Positions 22,431 through 33,425 are shown, counted from the stretch's first letter. The stretch is DNA of 64,000 bases from Chamaelirium japonicum (GCA_947650365.1 OX393549.1:91352533-91416532); one strand, 5' to 3'. Notes: a model not told the origin generated them from the letters alone. Numbers and translations are program-made.

Positions 22431-23266
22431 CGTCCCAGTTAGTCGACGTTGCTGACGCCATGCGTCACACTAAGGTCTAATAGCAATGATTCGGCCAAAC
22501 GGTCGTGACCGCGTCGGTCGATGGTAAAATCGGCAATGCCGATCACGATCGGCTTAGGTGTTGAAGGTCGGTCTTGTGCGCAAAAGGCTATGCGAGGTGG
22601 TTTGGCCCACATCGGCATCCACAACCTTGCTACGAGCGTGACCCGAGGAGGTCGAGCCCGCTAACCTCTAGTGTGGGCTCTAAGGGCTTAACCGACATTG
22701 TGGGGAGGTCGAGGGTTGGTGTGCCAAGCCGCAACTTAGCGTGAGATCATCGGGCTAACTGCCACCGAGTGTTTGGCCAGGCTTGGTCGGGCTCCTTTGG
22801 TTGCACAACTGTTGGCCACCGGACCGGCAGCCATGGCTGCAACCAAAGTGTCGGCTACCGGTTTGGGGTCGACATGATCCACAAGGAAACAGGGCGGCCA
22901 GCACAGGGTTGGTTTCGCCGGCAGAACAGCCACTGGCCAATCCGACGATCAACACGATAGCATGGGGAAATGTAAGCATTAGGTGGCTGCCCGGTGACCG
23001 GGCAGCAGGGTGATCGGCCTAGCTGTGGTTGGTTGGGATTTGCCGACTGCACAGCCGCTGGTTAAATAGTCGGTGGCCGCTATGACTGTGTTGAGGGTGA
23101 CGGCTGTGCTCGAGGCAACAAGGGCTGCCGGATTGGTGTTTGTGGTGGCCGGTGGGGCTTGGCCGGGTTGGGTCTCGCCGGCTGCACGGTCGCCGGCCAC
23201 CGGGCCGGCGGCCATGGCCATGGCATGAGGCGAACGGAGGGGGTGGTTGTGGTCGGTCAACCCACA

Positions 23267-23299
<33 letters not shown>

Positions 23300-23468
23300 G
23301 AAGGGGGGAGGAGGACTGACTTGGGGGCTCCTCCCTCCAAGCTCCGGCCGGCGGCTCTCCTCCGGCGCCGGCGCGCTCCGGCTGCGGCTCCTCCTCCAGC
23401 CAGCAGCGCTCCGACTGCCACACGTCACACACACAGCAAGAGGGAGAGGAGAGAGAGGTCGGAGGGGA

Positions 23469-23469
23469 T

Positions 23470-23520
<51 letters not shown>
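23469..23520. repeat. (GA)n microsatellite
   Basis: Uninterrupted GA dinucleotides within the solo LTR. Together with the 23886-23946 tract they create spurious Arg-Glu and Leu-Ser reading frames. Confidence 0.95.
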
Positions 23521-23523
<3 letters not shown>

Positions 23524-23881
23524 GGAGAGGGACAGAGGGGGAGATCGGAGGGGGTAAGGAGAGGCTCGGAGGAGGGTGAAGGGGGTCGGGCTGAGGAAGG
23601 GGAAGAGGGGGAGTGGGGCAGGGGCTTTAAAGGGAGGGGAGGGCGGCGGCTGGTAGGGGGCCTAGAGGCGGCGGCTGCAGGGTAGGGGGCGTTGGCGGCC
23701 GGGTAGGGGCGGCGACGGTCGGCGGGAATCCGGGGTCAACGGCCCGGGATGAGGGAAGGGGCGGCTCGGGCGGCGGCTTTGGGGGGAGGGCCGGGTCGGA
23801 TCGGGTTTGGGGGAGAGAGGGAGAGAGGATCCGAGAGAGGGGGAGAGATCTGAGAGAAGTGAGAGGTCGGGGAGATGGGGA

Positions 23882-23885
<4 letters not shown>

Positions 23886-23946
<61 letters not shown>
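23886..23946. repeat. (GA)n microsatellite
   Basis: Second uninterrupted GA tract of about 30 units within the solo LTR. Confidence 0.95.
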
Positions 23947-23952
<6 letters not shown>

Positions 23953-24399
23953 TCACGGGTTGGGCTGGGTTGGGGGGGTTGGGAATGGGTTCGGGTAGTG
24001 GGTTTTAGGTTGTTTGTTTTATTTGTTTATTTGTTTTTTTTTTGTTTTTTGTTTTTTTTTCTTTCTTTCTTCTTTCTTTTTCTCTCTTAATTTTTTTTTT
24101 CTCTGGTTTTGCCTGCGTCGCGCCTGACTCGACCTCGACTCACATCGAGACGCGCCGGCGCGCGAACCTCGCTTGCTCTGATAGACCCGCCATAATAAAA
24201 TTATTATAATAATAATAATGGTCGTTACAATTAAGCTTTGCTGTCGAAGACGGCCGCTGCAGTGCTGATGCTTCCGAACACGATCGTCCAAGGGCCGACA
24301 GGCACGGGCATTACTGGATTGGGGTGCCGTCATAAATCCGGTCTACTACTAACTTTGTGGGTGCAAATATCAACACCCATTTACTATAAGCTGCTATTT

Positions 24400-24836
24400 T
24401 TCGGCTCTCTGGACCGCATTGCCCTTTCGTCGACTCCCTAAGCCCTAAGAAGAGGAGAAGCGAGATATGTAGTGAAGGGGTGAGTTTCTATCGATTCTAA
24501 TTTTTCAATTGCTGTCATTGAAATAGATCTCTCCTGATTACATTAAGATTTAGTTCCCAAATCTGTGCTCTTTTCTATAATTTTTTTTTTATTAAACCCT
24601 AGGATCGGAACCCTAGGGTTTTGGTGAGGTTTTGACGAGAGATTTCTAGGGCTTATTGTTGTGAAGCGCTTGCTTTGATTTGGGAAATTTCTTTTGATTC
24701 TAGGGTTTATGAGGACTGAGGTATCAAATCTTAATGACATTTCAATTTCTTGAATTTTTTTTTTTCCTATTCTTGGCAATAGCAAGAAGGCCCATCAGAA
24801 GTAAAAAGAAGAGGAGCTCTAGCCTAGCAAGACATA
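24400..24836 (+). promoter_or_regulatory. 5' leader with intron of the 126-residue protein gene
   Basis: A short leader exon ends at the donor AAGGG/GTGAGT (intron starts 24480). The intron holds several ACCCTAGG/CCTAGGGTTT motifs and a T-rich tract and ends TTGGCAATAG (24782). The second exon starts at 24783 and reaches the ATG at 24837. An intron in the 5'UTR is common in plant housekeeping genes. The transcription start is not identified. Confidence 0.6.
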
Positions 24837-25217
24837 ATGGTGGACGCTTGGTGGTCATTATTGGGGGCCGTCATTCCGGCGATTGTCGCGGGCCAGGCCA
24901 TCAGGGTGAAGAGGCGGCGATCGGAGGAACAGAGGCTTAAGAGCGCCCGAGGGCGCGAGAAAAGCTCCGACGAGGTTTTCGTGTGTGAGCGGGTGTGTAC
25001 TTCGAAGAGAATGCTTAAGAAGGTTGGGGCGTTCTCGAAAGACCCGACTCCCGATTCATGTGTTACCGTCTGCGGGGTCTCAGAGCTCGACGCTTGCACC
25101 GATGCGTGCGCGCGGACCGTCTGCGTTAACCAGCACCAGGTTCCCAACTGGAACGATATCTGCCTCCGCCGCTGCCAAAGTGAATGCCTCAAATTGTCAT
25201 CGTCTCCCGCCCTCTAG
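24837..25217 (+). CDS. Conserved plant small Cys-rich membrane-anchored protein of unknown function
   Basis: The 126-residue protein starts MVDAWWSLLGAVIPAIVAGQ: a short hydrophobic N-terminal segment (residues 4-22), then a basic stretch (RVKRRRSEEQRLK). The rest is Cys-rich (FVCERVCTSKRML, SCVTVCGVSELDACTDACAR, TVCVNQHQVPNWNDICLRRC, QSECLKL) with ten or more cysteines, several in C-x3-C spacing. I recall near-identical proteins of this length across flowering plants, annotated as hypothetical. The CxxxC pattern suggests disulfide-bonded or metal-binding helices, possibly at a mitochondrial or other membrane. That is inference. The start is supported by the leader with spliceable intron and by the full-length match to the family as remembered. 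The last codons and 3' flank are duplicated downstream. Confidence 0.85.
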   Translation: MVDAWWSLLGAVIPAIVAGQAIRVKRRRSEEQRLKSARGREKSSDEVFVCERVCTSKRMLKKVGAFSKDPTPDSCVTVCGVSELDACTDACARTVCVNQHQVPNWNDICLRRCQSECLKLSSSPAL

Positions 25218-25715
25218 AACAGCCTGCTTGTCAAGCATGAAATGTTGTCGAAAAGAAATGGATGGATGGTTCGCCCGATTCTCTCTCCGTTCCTCCCCCC
25301 TATTGGTTTTGTTAGCTAAACGGCGGCAATCATGGGCTTTGTTGTTTCTTAACGCCGATCATTGGAGCTATTGATCACAGTGAATGCCTCAAATTGTCAT
25401 CGTCACCCGCCTACTAGAACAACCCGCTTGTCAAACATGAATTGTTGTCAAAAAGAAATGGATGGTTCGCCCGATTATCTCTGTTGTTCCGACGTGCATT
25501 TCAATAGAAGCTCTACTTTGATTCTACATTTGTGGTGGTGGTGTTTTGAATGCCTCAAATTATCATTGTCTACTGCCTAGTAGAACAACCCACTTGTCAA
25601 ACATGAATTGTTGTCGAAAATAACTGGATGGTTTGCCTGATTCTCTCTGTTGTTCCGACGTGCATTTCAATAGAAGCTCTACTTTGATTCTACATTTGTG
25701 GTGGTGGTGTTGAGT
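25180..25715 (+). repeat. Tandem duplication of the 3' end of the 126-residue gene (3 copies)
   Basis: Segments starting GTGAATGCCTCAAATTGTCA at about 25180 and 25380, and a variant at about 25548, each contain the last codons (S-E-C-L-K-L-S-S-S-P-A), a stop, and 100-160 bp of 3' sequence. Copies 2 and 3 share a longer 3' part (GACGTGCATTTCAATAGAAG onward). Copies 2 and 3 lack the rest of the gene. Confidence 0.85.
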
Positions 25716-25753
25716 GTACTCTGATGTGCTTATTGGTTTGTTTGGTTTTATAA

Positions 25754-26119
25754 GAGCATCTTCAGCCCTTGCTCAAATTTTTATTCAAATTTGAGTAAAA
25801 ACTCAATCTGATACTGAGTACTCCAGTCCTTACTCAAATTTGAGCAAAACTTAAGTTGATGCAAGCACTATCCTTTTACAAGGAGTTTTTTACTCAAACT
25901 TGAGTAAAACTTAAAAATTGATAGCACATTTATAAATATGAAGGTCCTGGAAGATGACAGTGAGAATTTGGTATAGGATTCGAGTCTCTCTAGATTTGGT
26001 GAAAAATTTGAGTAAAATTCAGTTGGTACAAGTCTGAGTAAAGGGTCGGAGCTGTTTATTAGGTAATTTTTCTCGGATTCAAATCTGAGCAACTATTTGA
26101 GTAAGGCTGGTGATGCCCC
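25754..26119. mobile_element. Harbinger/Tourist-type MITE
   Basis: The left end is GAGCATCTTCAGCCCTTGCT. The right end, read on the other strand, is GGGGCATCACCAGCCTTACT. These inverted ends continue into CAAATTTGAG motifs. The 3-bp TAA occurs on both sides (25751-25753 and 26120-26122), the usual Harbinger target duplication. The interior repeats ACTCAAATTTGAG and has no coding capacity. Confidence 0.75.
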
Positions 26120-26289
26120 TAACAAGCTCTTTATCTGCACACTGAGCCATTATTGTTTGGATTACTGAATCATAGGGACCATCGGATGGCTTTATGGAGG
26201 ATCTCAGGCGTCCACCTAGGGTTAATCCAATGGCTCCTAGAATAATGCCTCCACAGCTAGGATGGGAAAATGAGATGGATGGTGGAGAT

Positions 26290-26875
26290 TAGGGGTGGCA
26301 ATCCTTGACCCGACCCGCCAACCCGATCCGAAGTTAGCGGGTTTGGGTTTGCTCTAAACGGGTTCGGGTCATAAACGGGTCGACCCGATTGACCCGTTTA
26401 TTTAATGGGTCGGGTTCGGGTTTGTCCTTACAACCCGATTGACCCGACTTGACCCGTTTACCAAATGGGCCGTGTCAACCCGACCTGACCCGACCGAGCG
26501 AACCCGAACCGACCTGACCCAACTTGAACCAACCCGATCCAACCTGGCCCAATCCCACCCGTCTTGACCCAACCCGACAGGTTTACATAGGTTCTGTTGA
26601 CCCAACCCGGCCCAATCCCACCCGTCTTGACCCAACCCGACAGGTTTACATAGGTTCTGTTGACCCAACCCGAGCCAACCCGACCCGACACAACCCGATC
26701 TGTTTAGTAAACGGGTTAAACGGGTCGGGTCGGGTCAACCCGTTATTAGGCGGGTCGGGTTCGGGTTTAAGTTTTTGACCCGTTTATTAAACGGGTCGGG
26801 TTCGGGTTGGATGTTTTGCCCTTATACCTATGTCTCAACCCGACCCGAACCCGACCCGACCCATTGCCACCCCTA
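26290..26875. mobile_element. hAT-type non-autonomous element with Asp/Pro-codon-like ACCCG repeats
   Basis: The ends are TAGGGGTGGCAAT and ATTGCCACCCCTA, perfect inverted repeats. The 8-bp GTGGAGAT flanks both sides (26282-26289 and 26876-26883), as for hAT elements. The interior is mostly ACCCGACC/GGGTCGGGT motifs plus an internal direct duplication (about 26550-26670). A second, decayed copy is at 55976-56470. Confidence 0.88.
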
Positions 26876-26883
26876 GTGGAGAT

Positions 26884-27550
26884 GGGTTCGGTATGGTACC
26901 GAATTGATTCGGTACCCAAGTGGAACTCTCAATTTAAAGGATGCAAAGAAGATGAGATGGATGACTCTCTCTTGACAAGTTATCTTGGTTAGGCTTTCTG
27001 CACCAATTTTAGAAGGGATTTTTTTGTCAGGTGTAAGGGAGCACAAATTATACCAAACACAGAAAATGATGTTAATTGCCTGTGTGGGCAGCGCACATTT
27101 CCTGGAGGGATCGTGCGAGCCCGAAATGGGTCCATTGGCCTGACGTTTCGGTACACCTGTCGATATCAAAAAGAAAAAGAAAAAGAAAACATCAATTATT
27201 GAGAAACCTGAATCAAAGAACAAAACCCATGATAAACAGAGCTTAATTGCTTTCACAACCCTTAACAAAATCCACTGCATTACATGCTCTGCCAATGGTA
27301 CAGATAATACCAATGAAAGCCCAGTTTGTCATAATCATACAAGGGGTTAGATCTAGCTTCCAGATTCAAAATAAATCAAATCAAATAAACTAAAAATAAA
27401 GCCGGACCGGAACGTAAATAGTTAGGCAAGGGACTGCCTTTGTTAGGATAGAATGTTCGACGGAAAGAAGCCCTCGAGGCTCTCACGGAACAAACAACAA
27501 ATTCATCAACAGGTTTGCGTCTGCAACAGCCGATGGTAGCTTCTGCGGGT
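26884..27550. other. Spacer; possible 3' untranslated part of a minus-strand gene
   Basis: No open frame of note. If the exon at 27551-27784 is real, 27370-27550 would be its 3'UTR on the minus strand. Otherwise nothing recognised. Confidence 0.3.
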
Positions 27551-27784
27551 TCAAAGAGTTGAAGGATGAGTCCAGCAGCTCTCAGCTTTCAAGGTATGGA
27601 GTACCATAGGTCCACAGCCAACATCCTGAATAAATAATGGTCCAAAGATCAGAAACTCAGTCCAGATAAAGCCAACAGCCGTTATAACAGTCAATAAATC
27701 ACCTGTAATTCTGAACCTGCCACGGCTTCTAATACTGGTATTGTCCATTGTCTTGCGCAGGAATTTTAATTTGGTACCATACAT
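27551..27784 (-). CDS. Possible terminal exon of an unrecognised protein
   Basis: Just after an acceptor-like CTTTTAACAG on the minus strand, the frame reads MYGTKLKFLRKTMDNTS, then SIRSRGRFRITG, then a hydrophobic stretch (LLTVITAVGFIWTEFLIFG) and an end DVGCGPMVLHTLKAESCW. The composition (basic stretch, then one membrane-helix-like segment) looks protein-like. An alternative is that the hydrophobic part is an intron (ACAG/GTGATT ... TTTATTCAG), which would give a different short C-terminus. I cannot name the family and see no upstream exon before 28.1 kb. Confidence 0.35.
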   Translation of the reverse strand: MYGTKLKFLRKTMDNTSIRSRGRFRITGDLLTVITAVGFIWTEFLIFGPLFIQDVGCGPMVLHTLKAESCWTHPSTL

Positions 27785-28980
27785 CTGTTAAAAGAGCTAG
27801 TAAGTCGATAGTGAGTTCAAATTGTTATAACTACATCAAAACACCTACACGTAACAGTAAGTAGCACACTAGAGTAATAAGAACAAATTAGCATGTTAAA
27901 TGAATAACAACACGTGTTGTCAAGTGCAGTGTGCAATCGCACAACACAGACTGAGCTGATCGCATATGCCATTGTGCAGTCACACATCCCAGTCATGACA
28001 AAAAACAAACTTTTTTACCGAATTTTGAATTAAAATCATGAAACACACAAATAATCAAATACCAACTACTTCATTCATTCAAGATTTTTAAAAAAGTACA
28101 TTAGAATAATAATAATACATTTTATCTTAACAATAAGGAGGGAGTCGAACTATCGCCTTCCAACACCTTTTCACCTTCAGTTCCGCCAGTGGCGTAGAGG
28201 GCACCACCTCCTACTCCTCGGTGCTATTATCCTCCAGCTCTTCCTCCTCCCACACACGTTCCTTTCACACTCCTACTTGGTGTATCTGCTCCAGTTGCGA
28301 TAACAGATGCATATTAGGCCCCTAGCGTCCTCCTGCATATCCATCGATATCTCCTTGAGGATGTTGGTGGTGGTGGAACACTTCTTGGAATCGGGCCCTG
28401 GCAGATGCATCAAGTGCTCCTTGAGCCTTGCCACCCTTGGTTACATAATTGCAAAGTTTGTAGACCACAATATTTTTCTGCACCGGACTCTTGTAGGGTC
28501 ATATTCCACCTAGTATCATTTGACTTGGGATTCAGAGGATCATTACCACCAGCGCCGGAGGATCGTTAAGCCATCGACGAAATAAGAGGCGGGGAGTTTT
28601 AGATGTGGTTAGAGAAGAAGTGGGATTGATTTGTGATGTGATGAATTGAAGGCCTATAAATAGGCTTGAGATGTAAAATAAACGTTAGGTCCGCATAATG
28701 ACTTGTGCCGTTGTGCGGACACATATGTTTGTGCGACCACATAGAACAGAGCTAACGATCTTAATTTTGATCGTTGAAGTTGTCTTTGTGCAGCCACACA
28801 AGTACCTATGTGGCCGCACAACTCCAACAATCCGAATTTTGACCATTGGTTTTATACAGCCGCACAAGACTTGACCACATGAGTCTTATGCGGCAGCATA
28901 TTTGCTTCTTCGCATGTGCGGGATCCAAATAATATTTATTATAAAACCCTTTTGTATGTGCAGTTGCATATGCACATATA
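27785..28980. other. Spacer with repeated TGTGCGGCCACA-like phrases and a broken coding relic
   Basis: Repeated CACACAA/TTGTGCGG phrases at 27900-27990 and 28690-28970 may be the arms of an unidentified repeat. Between them (28150-28560) the minus strand shows a frame interrupted by stops that reads like a decayed coding sequence (VTKGGKAQGALDASARARFQ). Function and family not recognised. Confidence 0.3.
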
Positions 28981-31000
28981 CGATAACAAGAAAGGGATTA
29001 AAGTGGGTGCCCCCAGAATGTTTTTCCTGTTCTATCTATTTTAGGTGAGAGAAGAGGGATTAAAAGAGAGAGGGAACTATGGTTAGAGATAGTATTCTTT
29101 TATTAGAATAACAATATTCTTCACTTACATACAATGAGCAAAAATTCAACCCCTTCCTTTGTGCCCCAACTCTCCTTTTATTATGAGAGCTGGAAGAGAA
29201 AAGTCTTACAATGTTGGACATGTGCCCCCCCACGTGTTGTTATTACATTGGTTTGGGGCTTTGTTACCAAAATCTCTAATTTTTTGAATAAGTCTCGATT
29301 AAAACACAACTTATTCAATAAACGTTCACTACGCGACTCTTTACCGATTTTTTAAAAAAGTCACGATTTTATGAAAAAATCACGATTTTTACGTTTTAAT
29401 CCCGATTTATACAGTTTAATCATGATTAATTGCGTTTTAATCCCGTCATGTATTGCTCAAAAACCTATTGTAATATTTATATATAAATTTGAACATCTAT
29501 ATATAAATTTGTTCTAAAATTATACTGTTTGTTTCCCGGCTCTTTCTCGATCTTTCTGACTTTTTTTCTGATTTTTTCGACTTCTCCATAGCCGATTTTT
29601 TCCCAACTTCCGACTTGGTAACTATGGTTTGGGATAGTAGCCTGTTGTGTGCTGACAGGTGTTTCGTGTTGGTTGGTGCCTTGGCTTGTGCCACGGATCC
29701 CTCTGCATGACATTGTTTAGCCTTGGCAGGGTGTGTTTGTTGGGGCAGAACGTATGAGCATTCCACGTGTCCCTGTTTCTGTTGCGCTGCTCCGGGGCCT
29801 TTCTACGGTCTTTGGGCTAGTAGCTTCTCTGGGGCTGATGAGGGCTAGTAGTTGCCCCTGACTTGGGACGAGTACTAGCCCTTTGCGCTTGTCTTCACCA
29901 TGAGCTCTTTGGGCTACTTCATCTCCTTGGATACTCCTCCGGTCTTGCGTTAACAGCCTTTGTTGCGCTAGCCCGTCTCCGTCCTTTGTCCCGTAGCGAC
30001 ACCAAGCGGGAGTGAGACTGTGAGTATTTTATATACCCACACTTAGCAACCTAGTCTCGTGCAAGGTGAATCTAATTTATCCATGGACATTGTTTGATCC
30101 GATGATCTGCCTCTCAACATCAAAAGCAACCAACTAGGTTAGCTTGAGTAGATGATCCAACTAAATTCATCGCATCTTCAAGCCACTAAAACCCTTTACA
30201 AATAGCATACTAGCACCTCAAAAATTTATTCCCCTTATAATGCAATTGTTTTGAATCAATAATTTGTATATCCCATTGCTAGAAGGTTACATGCATTTTA
30301 TGTACACCCAATGACAAGTAATTGCTTCATGTCCATATTGCATACATATTTGGCATACGATCTATCTTAACAACAAAGAAACAAATTTGGTCTCAACATT
30401 TATAAATAAATTAACCCCTTCACCCCTTTTAATACTTACATAGTATAACCCCCCCAGTTGCAGAAAACCCAAACCTCCGGAGGCCTGGAGCAAGTTCTCT
30501 ACAGATCCACCATTTTTTGGCCCTGATCTACCAAAATAAGGTAAGGAACATGTTTTCGTTGTGAAATTATACCTTGGAAGAGACTTTTGATCGTTCAACG
30601 TTGTCCATTATCTTAAAATTCGATTTTCAAACTCTCTGAGTAGAGATATGGAGGAAATGATGATGAATAGGTTCTCCCTAATGATTTTCAAACTCTTCGA
30701 GAAACAAAAGTTGGCTTTCAAACTCTATGTTTTAGGGTTTCACAGTGGGCAGAGCTTTGAAGAAGGCGACCTAGATTTGGCAAGGCTCGACCAGTTTCAA
30801 ACTATTCTAAATTGTTGACTTAGCAACTTCGAAAGCAGAATGATAGTATCGACCTTTAACACGTACACCTCGCTGTCTACACCTTAGACGACAAAGTGAC
30901 GACTCAGTTATTTGGCAAGGTCGTACTAAAATTGAAAAAAAGGGGTCCTTTTTAATTAAGGCCTAAATGTTTGTGTGTGTGTGATTGGGTTGGGGGGGGG
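28981..31000. other. AT-rich spacer, nothing firmly identified
   Basis: Repeated TTTTAATCCCGATTTAT-like phrases at 29280-29450 and a long purine/pyrimidine-biased region at 29480-30000. No gene is recognised. It ends in a GT microsatellite and a 15-base G run (30990-31004) that abuts the reverse-transcriptase duplicate. Confidence 0.35.
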
Positions 31001-31004
31001 GGGG

Positions 31005-33425
31005 TTAACTCAAAATAACCGTAAATAAAATTAAGATGAAATATCAATTCTCAATCCCACATTTATATGACATATTGGATATGATGGCAAGTGCCACGAT
31101 ATTTTCCAAGATCGACCTTAAGAGTGGTTACCACAAGATCCACATTCGTCCCGGGGATAAATGGAAGATTGCTTTTGAAACAAAAGACGCTATATAAATA
31201 GATGGTTATGCCATTCATATTATCTACTGCCCCAAGCACCTTTATGAGAGTAATGACTAAAATTTTATGAACCATTATGGGTAATTATTAGTCGTGTATA
31301 TAATGACATCCTCATTTATATTAAGTCCAAGGAACAACACTCGGAACACTTGAGGCTAGTGTGTGTCATTTTAAGGAGAGAGAAATCGTTTGCAAATTTA
31401 AAGAAGTGTTCTTTCTTTATGGATCGAGTTGTGTTTCTAGGTTTTGTTGTCACCTTAGAAGGTGTTTCTGTAAACCCCCAAAAGGTCTAAGCCATTTTGA
31501 GTGGCATTAACTCAAAATAACCCTAAATAAAATTAAGGTGAAATATCAATTCTCAATGCCACGTTTATACTTTATTCGACATATTGGATATGGTGGCATG
31601 TGCCACGATATTTTCCAAGATCGACCTTAAGAGTGGTTACCACAAGATCCACATTAGTCCCACGGATAAATGGAATATTGCTTTTGAAACAAAAGGCGCT
31701 ATATGAATGGATGCTTATGCCATTCATATTATCTACTGCCCCAAACACCTTTATGAGAGTAATGACTAAAATTTTACGAACCCTTATGGGTAATTATTAG
31801 TCGTGTATATGATGACATCCTCATTTATATTAAGTCCAAGGAACAACGCTCGGAACACTTGAGGCTAGTGTGTGATACTTTAAGGAGAGAGAAATCATTT
31901 GCAAATTTAAAGAAGTGCCATTTCTTTATGGATCGAGTTGTGTTTCTAGGTTTTGTTGTCTCCTTCGAAGGTGTTTCCGTAGACCCCCAAAAGGTCTAAG
32001 CCATTGTTGAGTGGCATGAACCAAAGAATATCCACGAAGTGCAAAGCTTTCATGGCTTAGCCACTTTCTATCGAAGGTTTGTAAAATTTGTTTGAGGATT
32101 CAACACTATAACTGCTCCTATTACAGGACTAATGTTGTGGCTAGAGTGTTTATGAGTATTAAGACTAGAATGACAAAAGCTCTTATTATGAGCCTCTTGG
32201 AATTTTTTAAAGTTTTTGAGGTTTCATATGCATCTAGAATTGGAATAAGCGGTGTCTTAAGTCAAGAGGGTTCATTCGATATTTTACTTTAGCGAGAAGT
32301 TATACGATGCAAAGAAAAGTATTCCATCTATGACAAATAATTTTATGTGGTAATTCAAGCCCCTCGATATTCACAAGAATCACAACATTATTTGTTGCCG
32401 CAACAATTTGTGCTTTACTCGGATTATGAGGCTGAGAGATATCTCAACTCACAAAAAAAATATGATTCATATGAATATGAGACATTGTCGTCGGGCTAAG
32501 AAGCACTAACACTGGTACGACGCGACACAGGTACGCCGACACGACAAATCCTAAAAAAGGAGGACAAGAGTACGGCGGGGATTTGGCAACATAAATTAAT
32601 ATTTTTTATTTATATTTTATGCGTGTTTATAATTCATATATATTTTAATAACCGAAAAAATCTCATAAAAAATAACTAAAATAAAAATTTAATGCATACT
32701 GAATCACAACCGTCAGTTACACCCAGCCCGATCGATGAATCACACACAACCCTAAATGGCATAGAAAAGAACGGCTGTGTTTCAGTTTTGGCTTCAACCT
32801 ATCTGAAACCTCAGAGGATCAGATAGGTTAAAGCCAAACTTGAATAGAAACCGTCCGTTACAACTAGCCTAATAAGTGAATCGCACTCAGGCCCAAATTG
32901 CATACAAAAGAACGGTTGTGATTCAATTTTGGTTTCAACCCATCTGATCCTCTGAGGTTATATTCAACCTATATGATCCTCTGAGGTTATAACCTCAGAG
33001 GATCAGATGGGTTGAAGTCAAAACTGAATCATAATTCATAATAGCTTGTGACCCGATCCTATATCGAACAGCTAGTTAACCTGGAGTGTCCGGCGCGTGT
33101 TTGGCTCTCGAAAGCACGTGGGACAGGACATATGCGTGTCCGGTGAGTGTCGGTGTCCGACACGTATCCGACACGGGTACGGGGGGCTTGAGGAAGTGTT
33201 TGTGCTTCCTAGTCGTCGGGTCAAATTTATGCAAGCTTGTACCCATGTGCTAAAGCATAAGAGTCGAAAACAAAATTGCTGATGCATTAAGTTGCCGCAC
33301 CATGTTCTTGTTCGCTGTGAGTACCCAAGCCTTTGGTTTTGAGATAATTGAAAAGGATTATGAAGCATTTATGATGTGGAAGTCCATATTTTACAAATAA
33401 CCCCATATTGAACTTTTGCACTTAG
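31005..33425 (+). pseudogene. Ty3/gypsy pol remnant with tandemly duplicated reverse transcriptase
   Basis: Frames with stops encode gypsy-type RT: ATIFSKIDLKSGYHKIHI, then a family-like YEWMLMPFILSTAPNTFMRV, ILRTLMGNYLVVYDDILIYI and FFMDRVVFLGFVV. The first half is present twice in direct tandem, starting at 31005 and 31507 (502-bp period). After the second copy it continues through WHEPKNIHEVQSFHGLATFY to an RNase H relic (EVSYASRIGIGGVLSQEG, about 32216-32275). Beyond a transposon insertion it resumes with VKFMQACTHVLKHKSRK near the RNase H-integrase junction (33221-33300). It is full of stops and not functional. No LTRs were identified. Confidence 0.85.
32496..33211. mobile_element. Mutator-like non-autonomous element inside the gypsy remnant
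   Basis: The 9-bp GTCGTCGGG flanks both sides (32487-32495 and 33212-33220). The ends are CTAAGAAGCACTAACAC and, on the other strand, TAGGAAGCACAAACAC, imperfect inverted repeats. A second pair of inner motifs, GACACG/CGTGTC, is frequent near both ends. Removing the insert rejoins the gypsy sequence around the RNase H-integrase junction. No transposase. Confidence 0.82.

Larger units (their letters stand above)
19999..24229 (+). mobile_element. Very long solo LTR, 4.2 kb, with 5-bp target duplication
   Basis: It starts TGTCACGCCCCAGAAATCC and ends GGTCGTTACA. The ends TGTCACG and, on the other strand, TGTAACG are near-perfect inverted repeats. ATTAA flanks it on both sides (19994-19998 and 24230-24234). 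TGTCACGCCCC starts are familiar from plant gypsy-type LTRs. No second copy or coding interior is present, so the simplest reading is a solo LTR left by LTR-LTR recombination. It contains a 50-bp minisatellite, a GC-rich part (22.4-24.0 kb), a poly-A run and two long GA microsatellites. Reading frames inside are compositional. Confidence 0.75.

Noticed and set aside
23019..24090. Arg/Glu- and Leu/Ser-rich frames
   Set aside because: Produced by GA microsatellites and GC-rich LTR sequence.
24356..24380. Second copy of the 19046 LTR start (TGTGGGTGCAAATA)
   Set aside because: Similarity stops after about 13 bases and it forms a local hairpin with CAACACCCA. No LTR follows.
26402..26778. Frames of repeating Pro-Thr-Arg and Gly-Trp-Val residues
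   Set aside because: Translations of the ACCCG/GGGTCGGGT repeats of a hAT-type element.
28981..30000. Possible endogenous pararetrovirus or LTR element
   Set aside because: A few retroelement-like phrases only. No reverse transcriptase, coat or movement motifs, no repeat pair and no primer site found.
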